Below, one piece after another: positions 7,254 to 13,616 of a DNA stretch of 25,000 nt. A program made the position numbers and the translations under genes. Each line of letters starts with the position of its first letter. Position 1 is the first letter of the stretch. The stretch lies in the IMG/VR virus record IMGVR_UViG_3300031227_004784, positions 1 through 25,000 of that record; one strand, given 5' to 3'. The DNA is from a virus. The notes beneath the pieces were generated by a model, which was not told the DNA's origin, made no database searches, and saw nothing but the letters and a program-made list of their open reading frames with translations.

Positions 7254-8327
7254 TTATGTGATGTTCTTTGGTTCAATTGTGATGCCATGCACTATACACT
7301 CTACGGCAAAACCATACTCCTCTATCTCAAGGCATTTTTCTTCTTGCCATGGTCGGTATTCTTGCATCTGGGCGTCCCATCTCCATTGTATTTTATATTC
7401 GTCATACACCGTTAGCCCTACGAAGCTTACTGGCTGTTGATTATAGTATTCTTCTTGCCAGTCAGTGATGGTTGATGCTTCTTGCTTTGTAATGGGTTTC
7501 TTTGGTACGACTTCTACTTCTTCATACTCATAAGGATACCCATATTTGCCGTACGTATTGTACGGCGTTTGTGGTTGTGCCATTCTTGCTACTGGATATG
7601 TTTTTCTTGCACACTTCTCCGATATTTCCTTGCGGCACTCGTCTTCAAGAGCGGTGAGTTCTTTATCGTCAGATATCACCTCAACGGGTATGTGATTGCA
7701 TGTTAGACGTGCAGGTGAATAGACATCAAGCCTACACAATAAGTCCCTATCGTGATTAGCCACGATTGAGAGTAGCCATGTATCGTTATTGTATTCGTCA
7801 CAGGTTGTATCATCTGTGGTTGACCAATGCGTGCCCATTGATGCATGAGAGTGCCACCATAGTTTCATATTGCTTGGGTTTTTGCTTTTGTCACCTTCAT
7901 CATATTGCTTGATGAGACCCATGGTGAGTTTTGCGAGGTCGTCATTGTCCAGCTTTGTTGAGCCAGCCGTATTTTCTTGCTTTACGATAAATATATCGGT
8001 AATACGGATGATATCACCTTCGTACTCGACTAAGCCAAGCCCACTGATTTCCTCTCTTGTATTTTTTATATACATAAAGAGTTTGTGGTAAATGTGACTC
8101 GACATTACCACACGACAGCTTATCTTGACTTCTGGTTCATTCCCAGTATCGACACGGTAGTCAAATCCTGGAAAGCTTATTGCATCTTTGGAACATAACG
8201 GTGACGATTGAAAGGGCATACCAAATGCGGGTTTGACTTCCGGGGCAAGTCCTACTTGCTGTACAGCACCATGTACACTACCCCGATTCTTTTTTCTTCT
8301 TTTTCTTGCTCCACTAAACTGTGCCAT
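7254..8327 (-). CDS. JAB/JAMM metalloprotease (predicted deubiquitinase-like)
   Basis: Predicted zinc isopeptidase that processes or removes the Ubl. In the 357-residue product, E93 (EISG) is the general base and the JAMM motif is complete: H159, H161, S169 and D172, that is HxH, seven residues, S, two residues, D. Residues 1-20 are highly basic (GARKRRKKNRG). After the JAB domain a Tyr-rich linker (about 255-270) leads to an unrecognised 80-residue beta-rich tail. The frame is open upstream to 8792, but AAGGAG six bases before the ATG at 8327, and the E2 gene lying over the extension, fix the start. It is 28 bases after the E2 gene. Confidence 0.95.
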   Translation of the reverse strand: MAQFSGARKRRKKNRGSVHGAVQQVGLAPEVKPAFGMPFQSSPLCSKDAISFPGFDYRVDTGNEPEVKISCRVVMSSHIYHKLFMYIKNTREEISGLGLVEYEGDIIRITDIFIVKQENTAGSTKLDNDDLAKLTMGLIKQYDEGDKSKNPSNMKLWWHSHASMGTHWSTTDDTTCDEYNNDTWLLSIVANHDRDLLCRLDVYSPARLTCNHIPVEVISDDKELTALEDECRKEISEKCARKTYPVARMAQPQTPYNTYGKYGYPYEYEEVEVVPKKPITKQEASTITDWQEEYYNQQPVSFVGLTVYDEYKIQWRWDAQMQEYRPWQEEKCLEIEEYGFAVECIVHGITIEPKNIT

Positions 8328-8355
8328 TGTATTCTCCTTTTGTTTTTGTGTTGTA

Positions 8356-10017
8356 TTATCTATCGCGGTGGGAGCACTCGCCATCCTCGTCCAGATATTC
8401 GCACTCATCACACGACACATCTTCTCCAAGTACATTATTCGGCGGGTTTTCGGCTGGACATCTGTCGCAACCACAGTTATCCAGTGTTTCTGAACATACA
8501 TGGCATGTTGCAGCCTCACTCCCCGCAACTGTCCTCGTAACTGTTCTACAAGAGCATAGTTCCCTAATCCTATGACATCTTCTACATATCGATAGACCCT
8601 GCTCTGTAAGATGCGGCCAGCCATCTTGTAAGCTGATGTATGGTGCGTGATGCGCTCCCCTGCCATGCCCATCGTTGTAGTGACATAGGAATTGGTACAT
8701 TGTGTCAAACACCAAACCATATTGTTGCTGTCGCATAAACGAGAGTACCGACTGGTCGAGATTACCCCAGCATGGATTGCCAGTGCTGACATGCGGGTGG
8801 TCGTAGTCGTTGTGTGACCCGACAGCTCCTTTTAGATTGATGCATTTGATACGCCCATCTAAATATAACTTTACCTCGAAGTGACCAATGTCATATTTAC
8901 CAAAGAGTAATATTGGCGATGTGACACCGATAATGCATTGTTCGCTGAACCTAAACTGTGTATATTTATTCGCTTTCTCCATGTTTTGTAGTAAGGTGTA
9001 ATCTTTTTCGAGTTGGTCTCTAAGCTCCTTGTTATCCATTCTGTTTTCTGTGGCATTAAGGAACTTTCTTTCTTTTTCTAATTCTTGTCCCTGCTTCAAT
9101 AGCCCTCTCATGTGGGAATCAACATCACGCCTAAGTTTATCTATCGCCTTATGAGTATTCTCTATGGTTACTGAAAACATATTGTCTAGGAATTCTAGAT
9201 ATTCCCTGTGCTTTCGTTCCTCCCGAAGTTGCTTTATGAATGTTCGTGCCTCTTCTTTCATTTTATCAAAATCGCTATTGTAAAATGATAGGATATAATC
9301 AAAATACAAGGCGATATACTTGCTTGGTACATCAGAGTTTGAAACACCACTCCATAACAGCATTAATGCTCCAAGTTGTTTGGACATATATGCTATGGCT
9401 AAGTTTTTGCTATCTTTGATAGTATATCCCATGCCTTCTGTACTTTTGGGCGGACATTGCATCCGCACCATAACTCCTGTTTCTGTTTCAAGGCTATTAA
9501 AGTTTATGGATTCAGATCCGATATCCATCCTTCTGCTTGTTGATAGTGACCCACCTGACTCCGTGTAGTTTGGTATCAGATGTATTGTATCGTCTCTTAA
9601 ATCACTCTCCGTTATCGCACTTATATCTTCTATTCCGAAGAAGGTTAGATTTTTCTGTAACCTAAAGGCATGTTTTGCGAGTACCGCAAGTGTGCTGTCA
9701 GTTGGCATTGAGAGCCGAGCGCGAGAGCATATTGTAATATACAATGTTGTCTCGCCATCGGTAACTGCAATTCGCAATTCCCCTAGATGCTCTGGACGGG
9801 GGTTGACAATTTGCACCTGCATTGTTTTCGGTGGTTCAATGGGTGTATCTTTATCAGCATTAGCCGATACTTCTATTGCTAATGGTATTTGTAGTATCAT
9901 ACCCTCGCATACACTCGCGCGGGCTAGTTCTCTTTCATCGCCTGGTCGTGGTGCTCTTTGAATAGGTGCTTCTGGGTCCCACGCCCCGCTTGCACTTGTT
10001 GTTGACATTGTTGCCAT
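8356..10017 (-). CDS. large E2-like conjugating protein with Ubl-like domain, coiled coil and zinc knuckles
   Basis: A 553-residue multidomain protein. Residues about 65-156 look like a beta-grasp domain ending DDTIHLIPNYTESGG, closely resembling the tail of the free Ubl (GDIIHVTPNIEGG). A charged coiled coil spans about 250-350. Residues 378-465 resemble an E2/UBC fold: FEVKLYLDGRI strands, HPHV at 407-410, predicted catalytic C416 in NPCWGN, a helix, and APY near 458-460. The tail has three tandem Cys motifs: C478, C481, C488, C490; C505, C508, C515, C517 (plus C520); and C536, C539, C548, H550. AAGGAGG seven bases before the ATG at 10017 fixes the start. Known bacterial E2-like proteins with an HPH...C motif are much shorter. 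The E2 assignment is by motif and neighbours. Confidence 0.85.
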   Translation of the reverse strand: MATMSTTSASGAWDPEAPIQRAPRPGDERELARASVCEGMILQIPLAIEVSANADKDTPIEPPKTMQVQIVNPRPEHLGELRIAVTDGETTLYITICSRARLSMPTDSTLAVLAKHAFRLQKNLTFFGIEDISAITESDLRDDTIHLIPNYTESGGSLSTSRRMDIGSESINFNSLETETGVMVRMQCPPKSTEGMGYTIKDSKNLAIAYMSKQLGALMLLWSGVSNSDVPSKYIALYFDYILSFYNSDFDKMKEEARTFIKQLREERKHREYLEFLDNMFSVTIENTHKAIDKLRRDVDSHMRGLLKQGQELEKERKFLNATENRMDNKELRDQLEKDYTLLQNMEKANKYTQFRFSEQCIIGVTSPILLFGKYDIGHFEVKLYLDGRIKCINLKGAVGSHNDYDHPHVSTGNPCWGNLDQSVLSFMRQQQYGLVFDTMYQFLCHYNDGHGRGAHHAPYISLQDGWPHLTEQGLSICRRCHRIRELCSCRTVTRTVAGSEAATCHVCSETLDNCGCDRCPAENPPNNVLGEDVSCDECEYLDEDGECSHRDR

Positions 10018-10029
10018 AACCATTCCTCC

Positions 10030-10173
10030 TTAGTAAATTACGATGGTACACATATCTTTTTTGATTTGGTGTGCCTGTTTCCATTCTTTAGGCGACCACC
10101 ATTTTTTGGGTATCACTATTACGCTGATATCCGCATTGTACTGCGCCAGAACATCTGCTTTACATATTAACAT
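10030..10173 (-). CDS. small hypothetical protein between Ubl and E2, 47 aa
   Basis: Starts MLICKADVLAQYNADISVIV after a weak GAGGGA ribosome binding site and ends 12 bases before the E2 ATG. It contains KKWWSPKEWKQAH and strands at both ends. A longer frame reaching 10284 would run through the Ubl gene end and the hairpin at 10196-10228 and is not believed. Its place inside the conjugation operon suggests translation, but no function can be read. Confidence 0.5.
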   Translation of the reverse strand: MLICKADVLAQYNADISVIVIPKKWWSPKEWKQAHQIKKDMCTIVIY

Positions 10174-10195
10174 AATGGTTCCCTCGTTTAAGGTG

Positions 10196-10228
10196 ACGCA
10201 GAGACGGAGTGCGAGTCCGCCCCTGCGT
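10196..10228 (-). promoter_or_regulatory. very stable intergenic RNA hairpin after the Ubl gene
   Basis: In the minus-strand transcript, ACGCAGGGGCGGA and TCCGTCTCTGCGT pair over 13 positions (11 Watson-Crick, 2 G-U) around a 7-base loop. It begins nine bases after the Ubl TAA. No U-run follows, so it is more likely a transcript-processing, 3'-protecting or partial-attenuation element that raises Ubl output over E2, JAB and E1. Confidence 0.75.
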
Positions 10229-10237
10229 AGTTGGTTG

Positions 10238-10447
10238 TTAGCAGCCACCCTCGATGTTCGGGGTAACGTGGATGATGTCGCCATCTTCCACTATTGTGTC
10301 GCTTGTTGCTGGCTCCGTGTTCAGACGAATCTCTTTCTCACGACCCGTGTTGACGCCCGCTTCGTTAAGGCACTGGCCTACTGTTGCATCATTGCCAACT
10401 TCGATTTCCTTGAATACTCCGCCCTGCTCTGCTATTCTGATTCTCAT
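10238..10447 (-). CDS. ubiquitin-like/ThiS-MoaD-like beta-grasp protein ending Gly-Gly-Cys
   Basis: Predicted ubiquitin-like modifier, 69 residues. The pattern fits a beta-grasp fold: strand 1 (MRIRIAE), strand 2 (VFKEIEVG), helix (TVGQCLNEAGV, about 22-32), strand EIRLN, then VEDGDIIHVTPNIEGGC. The DGD-I-x-V-x-P spacing and terminal GG resemble ThiS/MoaD family members and prokaryotic ubiquitin-like proteins. G67-G68 is followed by a single Cys69, so a JAMM protease may need to expose the diglycine before E1 adenylation. A strong AAAGGAG precedes the ATG. It is the first gene after a 290-base leader and promoter and heads the E2-JAB-E1 operon. A sulfur-carrier role is the main alternative. 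Confidence 0.88.
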   Translation of the reverse strand: MRIRIAEQGGVFKEIEVGNDATVGQCLNEAGVNTGREKEIRLNTEPATSDTIVEDGDIIHVTPNIEGGC

Positions 10448-10736
10448 TACTACTCCTTTGTTTTGTTAATTAACTTCTCCTTTACTGCTCATCTATATCA
10501 AAAGGGCTATAAGAACCACGCTTGTATAGTGCTACATTTAAGATTTCTCACCTCTCTTTCGGTAGTAGATTACTTACAAGCCGAGACAGTTTCGCCCCTC
10601 CCAACTGACTCTCTGGTGCGTTTTCATTCCCGCGCGAGTTTTGCATTGGGAGGTGCGTGAGGAATACTCACAACCCGCGCAGGATGTTGCAACCTTAACA
10701 TGTACAACAGGTTGCAAACTTCTTTTTGTTATGTAT
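10448..10736 (-). promoter_or_regulatory. long structured 5' leader of the Ubl operon
   Basis: About 290 bases between the predicted transcription start and the Ubl ATG hold no convincing gene. In transcript order it can form: a nine-base stem TTGCAACCT/AGGTTGCAA (10717-10709 with 10695-10687, 13-base loop); a GTGAG/CTCAC hairpin (10671-10657); and a bulged hairpin GAGA..CAGTT/AACTG..TCTC (10613-10583). Only a few very short frames without good ribosome binding sites are present. All other promoters in the window have leaders of 0-60 bases. Confidence 0.55.
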
Positions 10737-10742
10737 AGATAA

Positions 10743-10771
10743 AGTATATCATACAAAAACACATTTGTCAA
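10743..10771 (-). promoter_or_regulatory. promoter of the ubiquitin-like operon
   Basis: On the minus strand TTGACA (10771-10766) and TATACT (10748-10743) are 17 bases apart, with TGA before the -10 box. It lies just downstream of the zinc-ribbon gene, so the cassette can be expressed separately from the upstream small genes, which are themselves driven from 13135-13163. Confidence 0.85.
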
Positions 10772-10800
10772 GTAGGTTGTTTGATATTTCTACTTTTATT

Positions 10801-10968
10801 TCACCACTTTTTAGAACTCGAAACGAGGTGATGGCCAGCATACTGTTGTGTCTGAGGTTGTGTCACCTTCCACGTATGGGTACAACTTAAACAGATATAG
10901 CGTACCTTGTTTCCGATATGTACGGCGTGTGCATTACTTCTGTGACAAAACGGGCATCTCGGTGTCAT
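10801..10968 (-). CDS. small zinc-ribbon protein, 55 aa
   Basis: A complete frame with GGAGG six bases before the ATG. The N-terminus is CPFCHRSNAH (C5, C8), and a second knuckle is YICLSCTHTWKV (C26, C29), giving a classic CxxC...CxxC zinc ribbon of about 30 residues similar to those in transcription factors and transposase N-termini. The remaining 20 residues are Gln/His/Ser-rich. A DNA- or RNA-binding regulator is plausible. It is the last gene before the Ubl promoter. Confidence 0.8.
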   Translation of the reverse strand: MTPRCPFCHRSNAHAVHIGNKVRYICLSCTHTWKVTQPQTQQYAGHHLVSSSKKW

Positions 10969-10983
10969 CTCACACCTCCCATG

Positions 10984-11295
10984 TTAGTTCTGACCGCATA
11001 ACAGCTCTACTATTGCATCCTTGTATTCTTCCTTTGTCATATTACCATTTACCCAGTCGAGTTCTATGGAAAGGTGTTCTCCTAATTTCTCAGTTTCATC
11101 GCCATCCATTGGCTCATCCTTTCTTAACAAGGTCAACGCATGTGCGGCATTCTGTATGATACTTGACACCGTATCATCTGCCGGTAGTATCACATCACAC
11201 ATTGGATCCTCTCCGCAAAAGTTGCCTTTGAGTACTTGGTTTGTTGCATCCGATATATCATTACCTTCAACAACCCGTATGCTCCAATACTTCAT
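10984..11295 (-). CDS. hypothetical acidic protein, 103 aa
   Basis: Starts MKYWSIRVVEGNDISDA after GGGGAGGG; a longer frame to 11340 has no such site and overlaps the next gene more. The first 20 residues look like a beta strand with an acidic loop. The middle (VSSIIQNAAHALTLLRKDEP) and C-terminal part (TKEEYKDAIVELL) are helical. Family not recognised. Part of the run of small genes transcribed from 13135-13163. Confidence 0.75.
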   Translation of the reverse strand: MKYWSIRVVEGNDISDATNQVLKGNFCGEDPMCDVILPADDTVSSIIQNAAHALTLLRKDEPMDGDETEKLGEHLSIELDWVNGNMTKEEYKDAIVELLCGQN

Positions 11296-11464
11296 TTTGT
11301 TTTCCCTCCCCACTTTTGCTTGGTTTCTTTCTAATTTCAAATAAGATGCGGTATAATTGTTTCTTCCTCATCCTACGATACTGCGCCCTGTACGTAGGAT
11401 AGTGTGCTGATAGTAAGTCTATCAACTGCCACCTGTATTGCGGTATCCAGTATTTGTATTGCAT
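11267..11464 (-). CDS. small basic protein, 65 aa
   Basis: Starts one base after the preceding stop, with GGTGG upstream, so translation is coupled. Pattern WQLIDLLSAHYPTYRAQYRRM followed by RKKQLYRILFEIRKK is a two-helix arrangement seen in many small uncharacterised phage proteins of Gram-positive hosts. The C-terminal 25 residues lie over the start of the next gene. Very basic, so nucleic acid binding is possible; no specific function assigned. Confidence 0.75.
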   Translation of the reverse strand: MQYKYWIPQYRWQLIDLLSAHYPTYRAQYRRMRKKQLYRILFEIRKKPSKSGEGKQNEVLEHTGC

Positions 11465-11465
11465 C

Positions 11466-11657
11466 TTACACCACCGTTTTTATGGTTTTAATGAAACCAT
11501 TTTTCAGCTGGGTGATTCGCATATTCCCTTTCTCTGCTTCGGCAAGGATTTCACTATCTACTAATTCTTGCGCCTTAAATAGTGCCTCTTGATCCATCAT
11601 ATCATCGCTTGCCCACAACAACTTGTGGAGCTTTTTCAACAAGGTAACTTTAAGCAT
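11466..11657 (-). CDS. small hypothetical protein, 63 aa
   Basis: Begins MLKVTLLKKLHKLLW; the ATG at 11657 is correctly spaced from AGGAGGTGA, while a GTG three codons upstream overlaps that site and was rejected. Mostly helical and amphipathic (DQEALFKAQELVDSEILAEAEKG trimmed segment about residues 22-44). Not recognised. Tightly packed between neighbours in the early-type operon. Confidence 0.75.
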   Translation of the reverse strand: MLKVTLLKKLHKLLWASDDMMDQEALFKAQELVDSEILAEAEKGNMRITQLKNGFIKTIKTVV

Positions 11658-11672
11658 TGTACTCACCTCCTT

Positions 11673-12059
11673 CTATTTAGCATTAATTAGGTCTAACACA
11701 TCTTTATCAAATGTTCCTGTACGCGCCGCTTCTTGTATCTTCTTGTATTTCAATTCCGATAATAGCTGACGCTTCAATCCCTTCAATGTTTGCTGTACCT
11801 CTAACTCACTCACCAGTAACGCTTTATAGCTTTCCTTATTATCCGGGTTCTTTAAATACTGTGCTAACGCATCGGCTTTTTTAGCCCTTAACACCAATAG
11901 TGCTTGTAACTTGTCCTGTGCGGTGCGTTGCTCCACCTTGTCCTCTACTACTTCCTCTGGCTCTTGATGTAGATGACACATGTTGGCAAACTTATACCAG
12001 CCTCTAATATTGAGATATACGAGCCATGCGATTACCAATGTGCCTATGTGTTTTAGCAT
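11673..12059 (-). CDS. membrane-anchored coiled-coil protein, 128 aa
   Basis: One N-terminal transmembrane segment (about residues 4-18, IGTLVIAWLVYL) is followed by a long charged helix predicted as coiled coil (about 40-110), ending FDKDVLDLINAK. AAGGAGGA seven bases before the ATG supports the start. It looks like a small inner-membrane-anchored spanin-like or scaffold protein, but it lies in an early-type operon rather than a lysis cassette, so no function is given. Confidence 0.75.
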   Translation of the reverse strand: MLKHIGTLVIAWLVYLNIRGWYKFANMCHLHQEPEEVVEDKVEQRTAQDKLQALLVLRAKKADALAQYLKNPDNKESYKALLVSELEVQQTLKGLKRQLLSELKYKKIQEAARTGTFDKDVLDLINAK

Positions 12060-12294
12060 CGGTATTCCTCCTTTTAAGTTTTCGTATTATCTGGAGCTTA
12101 CTAAGAGCGGTCTGAAAGACATGGTGACGATTTTCTATGCAAGGTATCAGTTTGTAACCGAAATACACTTGATTATTATATGTGAGGCGCTTCCACCTTT
12201 GCTGTGTTAGCTGGCGCTTGTTTGCATATCCTTGAACCCACGCTTTATCCCAATTCCCGCAAGTCTTACAATATACATATCTTTCCTCTTCCAT
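12004..12294 (-). CDS. hypothetical zinc-finger-like protein, 96 aa
   Basis: Starts MEEERYVYCKTCGNWDKAW after GGGAGGTG. A single CKTC knuckle lies at residues 9-12 with a later Cys52 and several His that could complete a site. Basic and aromatic throughout, with QQRWKRLTYNNQVYFGY. The last 18 codons overlap the next gene and its ribosome binding site, so the C-terminus may be a by-product of overlap. Not recognised. Confidence 0.6.
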   Translation of the reverse strand: MEEERYVYCKTCGNWDKAWVQGYANKRQLTQQRWKRLTYNNQVYFGYKLIPCIENRHHVFQTALSKLQIIRKLKRRNTDAKTHRHIGNRMARISQY

Positions 12295-12316
12295 CGCGCA
12301 CCTCCCAGTTGTTATG

Positions 12317-12529
12317 TTACTCCTTGGTAAATATTATCCTAATCTCACTATCATCTACATCTATGTCTGTGGCTGTAAACCCTTGTTGTTCTAATGCTTG
12401 CCCTATATTACTGGTTTTGATATCATCAAGATACTGATTGGTGTATAGTTCTAAGCCTTGTTCTCCTAAGTCATTAACCATTTCATCATTGATGATTACC
12501 TCTATGCTGAAAACTTTGCTCCAGTCCAT
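12317..12529 (-). CDS. small acidic protein, 70 aa
   Basis: Begins MDWSKVFSIEVIINDEM after AAGGAG that lies inside the end of the upstream gene. Strongly acidic with alternating strands and a helix (IGQALEQQGFTATDIDVDDSEIR in part), compatible with a small alpha/beta protein or a DNA-mimic type inhibitor. The charge is the only support for the latter. Not recognised. Confidence 0.75.
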   Translation of the reverse strand: MDWSKVFSIEVIINDEMVNDLGEQGLELYTNQYLDDIKTSNIGQALEQQGFTATDIDVDDSEIRIIFTKE

Positions 12530-12530
12530 T

Positions 12531-12749
12531 TTATATCTCCTTTTCCAGTTTTGCTTGGTTTGCTAACCTTGCTTGCCCGACCTCGTGCATCTTGATTATC
12601 TCCTCTACTATTTGCCGTGTTTTATAATGGCAACAGTCAAGGAGTTTTTTGCCGGCAAGCCAAGCATCCACCTGCTCTTTAAGAGTAAGGTATTCAGCAT
12701 AATCACTTGCTATTGTAAGTAGGCGTTTATGAAGATACAATTCTGACAT
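12531..12749 (-). CDS. small helical protein, 72 aa
   Basis: GGGGGGAG precedes the ATG. Starts MSELYLHKRLLTIASDYAEY; nearly all helical with two adjacent cysteines (DCCHYKTRQ) near residue 38. The stop is one base before the ATG region of the next gene, typical of coupled small phage genes. Not recognised. Confidence 0.75.
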   Translation of the reverse strand: MSELYLHKRLLTIASDYAEYLTLKEQVDAWLAGKKLLDCCHYKTRQIVEEIIKMHEVGQARLANQAKLEKEI

Positions 12750-12767
12750 AGCGGGCTCCCCCCTGTT

Positions 12768-13088
12768 TTACAATGTTAGTTGTATGCAACCAGACTTACG
12801 AGGCGACTGCTTAAAATGCAATTCTACCTGCACATAATCTGGTGCTTGTAACAAGAACTGGTGTATTGTATTCTCCTCCCTTGGTGTCATATAGCCGTTG
12901 TTCTTAACTATTATACACCTCAGCTTACCTTCTGGTGTCATTGAGATTATATCGAATAACCCTCGTGACCCTTCTGCGTGTAGTGTGAATAGACCTCTAT
13001 CATCTTTAATGCGTCTATGCACCTTACGCTCGAAACTCATGCCGTTCTTCTGATTTAAGAACCCTGCATTTACTTTCAAGGCACTCAT
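12768..13088 (-). CDS. Hjc/RecB-like nuclease-fold protein, 106 aa
   Basis: Resembles small phage PD-(D/E)XK proteins related to Holliday-junction resolvases. Visible order: E20 in SFERKV, the GSRGLFDII segment at 40-48 with D46, then a strand CIIVKNNGYMT with K62. Where family members have Glu or Gln before VK, this protein has Ile60, so cleavage activity is uncertain; it could be a structural homologue. Length is close to the family minimum. The ATG at 13088 follows GGGGGTG; a GTG just upstream is possible. It is the first gene after the leftward promoter at 13135-13163. Confidence 0.65.
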   Translation of the reverse strand: MSALKVNAGFLNQKNGMSFERKVHRRIKDDRGLFTLHAEGSRGLFDIISMTPEGKLRCIIVKNNGYMTPREENTIHQFLLQAPDYVQVELHFKQSPRKSGCIQLTL

Positions 13089-13134
13089 CACGCACCCCCT
13101 CGTGTTTTAAAAGAACAATTATTTTTATATAGTA

Positions 13135-13163
13135 AGTATATCATATATTTTTAGTTGTGTCAA
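13135..13163 (-). promoter_or_regulatory. leftward early promoter
   Basis: On the minus strand TTGACA (13163-13158) and TATACT (13140-13135) with a 17-base spacer ending ATGA. Predicted start near 13128, about 40 bases before the first leftward gene. Confidence 0.85.
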
Positions 13164-13373
13164 GTAGGTATTAACATTTCTTCTCCTATCCTCCGCGAAC
13201 CTGAGACCCGCGTGTGTCTAGCCAGAAAGCGTCTTCTTCCATAAATCCTATACCTTGGACAGGCTTCATCCTCCTCCTGAAACAGGTTCAATTTTGTATG
13301 TAACCTGCTGTGCTTGTATGTGTTAGGGCTTCACTATATACTATATAGACACGAACAACCTACATAAACCTGC
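13164..13373. promoter_or_regulatory. divergent control region between early promoters
   Basis: About 210 bases separate two back-to-back promoters, with no gene. It contains a TGTCTAGCC element (13215-13223) preceded by GAACCTG, a CAGGTT/AACCTG inverted repeat (13283-13307, 13-base spacing), and a nearly perfect palindrome CTATATA-C-TATATAG at 13334-13348, 26 bases upstream of the rightward -35 box. These are candidate operators for the leftward/rightward switch. No repressor gene was recognised in the window. Confidence 0.5.
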
Positions 13374-13402
13374 TTGACATATCTATAATTATATGATATA
13401 AT
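13374..13402 (+). promoter_or_regulatory. rightward early promoter
   Basis: TTGACA at 13374-13379, 17-base spacer, TATAAT at 13397-13402, with TGA before the -10 box: the closest to consensus in the window. Predicted start about 43 bases before the first rightward gene. Confidence 0.88.
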
Positions 13403-13451
13403 TGTACTGTAATATAAGATAAAATAAAATAGCAGAGGGGAGGTGACCGAG

Positions 13452-13601
13452 ATGAACGAATTGCAAAGATTGCAACAAAACCTGTACGATATTGTTTGTA
13501 TAGCTGATAATATACGAACGAACGAACAGGTGACCGAAGCAGTCGCAAAGCAGATTGAGAGTATAGTAGATTTAGCCGATATACATAACGAGTTCAAATA
13601 G
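13452..13601 (+). CDS. small helical protein, 49 aa
   Basis: Begins MNELQRLQQNLYDIVC after GGGGAGGTGA. All helical, with heptad-like spacing (coiled coil or dimer likely) and ending ADIHNEFK. First gene after the rightward promoter. Not recognised. Confidence 0.7.
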   Translation: MNELQRLQQNLYDIVCIADNIRTNEQVTEAVAKQIESIVDLADIHNEFK

Positions 13602-13616
13602 AGGGGAAGGTGCGTA

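Noticed and set aside
8328-8792. N-terminal extension of the JAB frame to a 512-residue protein
   Set aside because: It overlaps the E2 coding sequence, is unlike a protein N-terminus, and a strong ribosome binding site precedes the ATG at 8327.
10238-10447. The Ubl as part of a thiamin or molybdopterin pathway operon
   Set aside because: No other pathway genes are present, and the neighbours are an E2-like protein and a JAB protease in a phage genome; a sulfur-carrier role is kept only as an alternative.
10574-10771. Minus-strand frame of 65 codons in the Ubl leader
   Set aside because: It would start inside the -35 box of the promoter, so the message could not contain its start codon.
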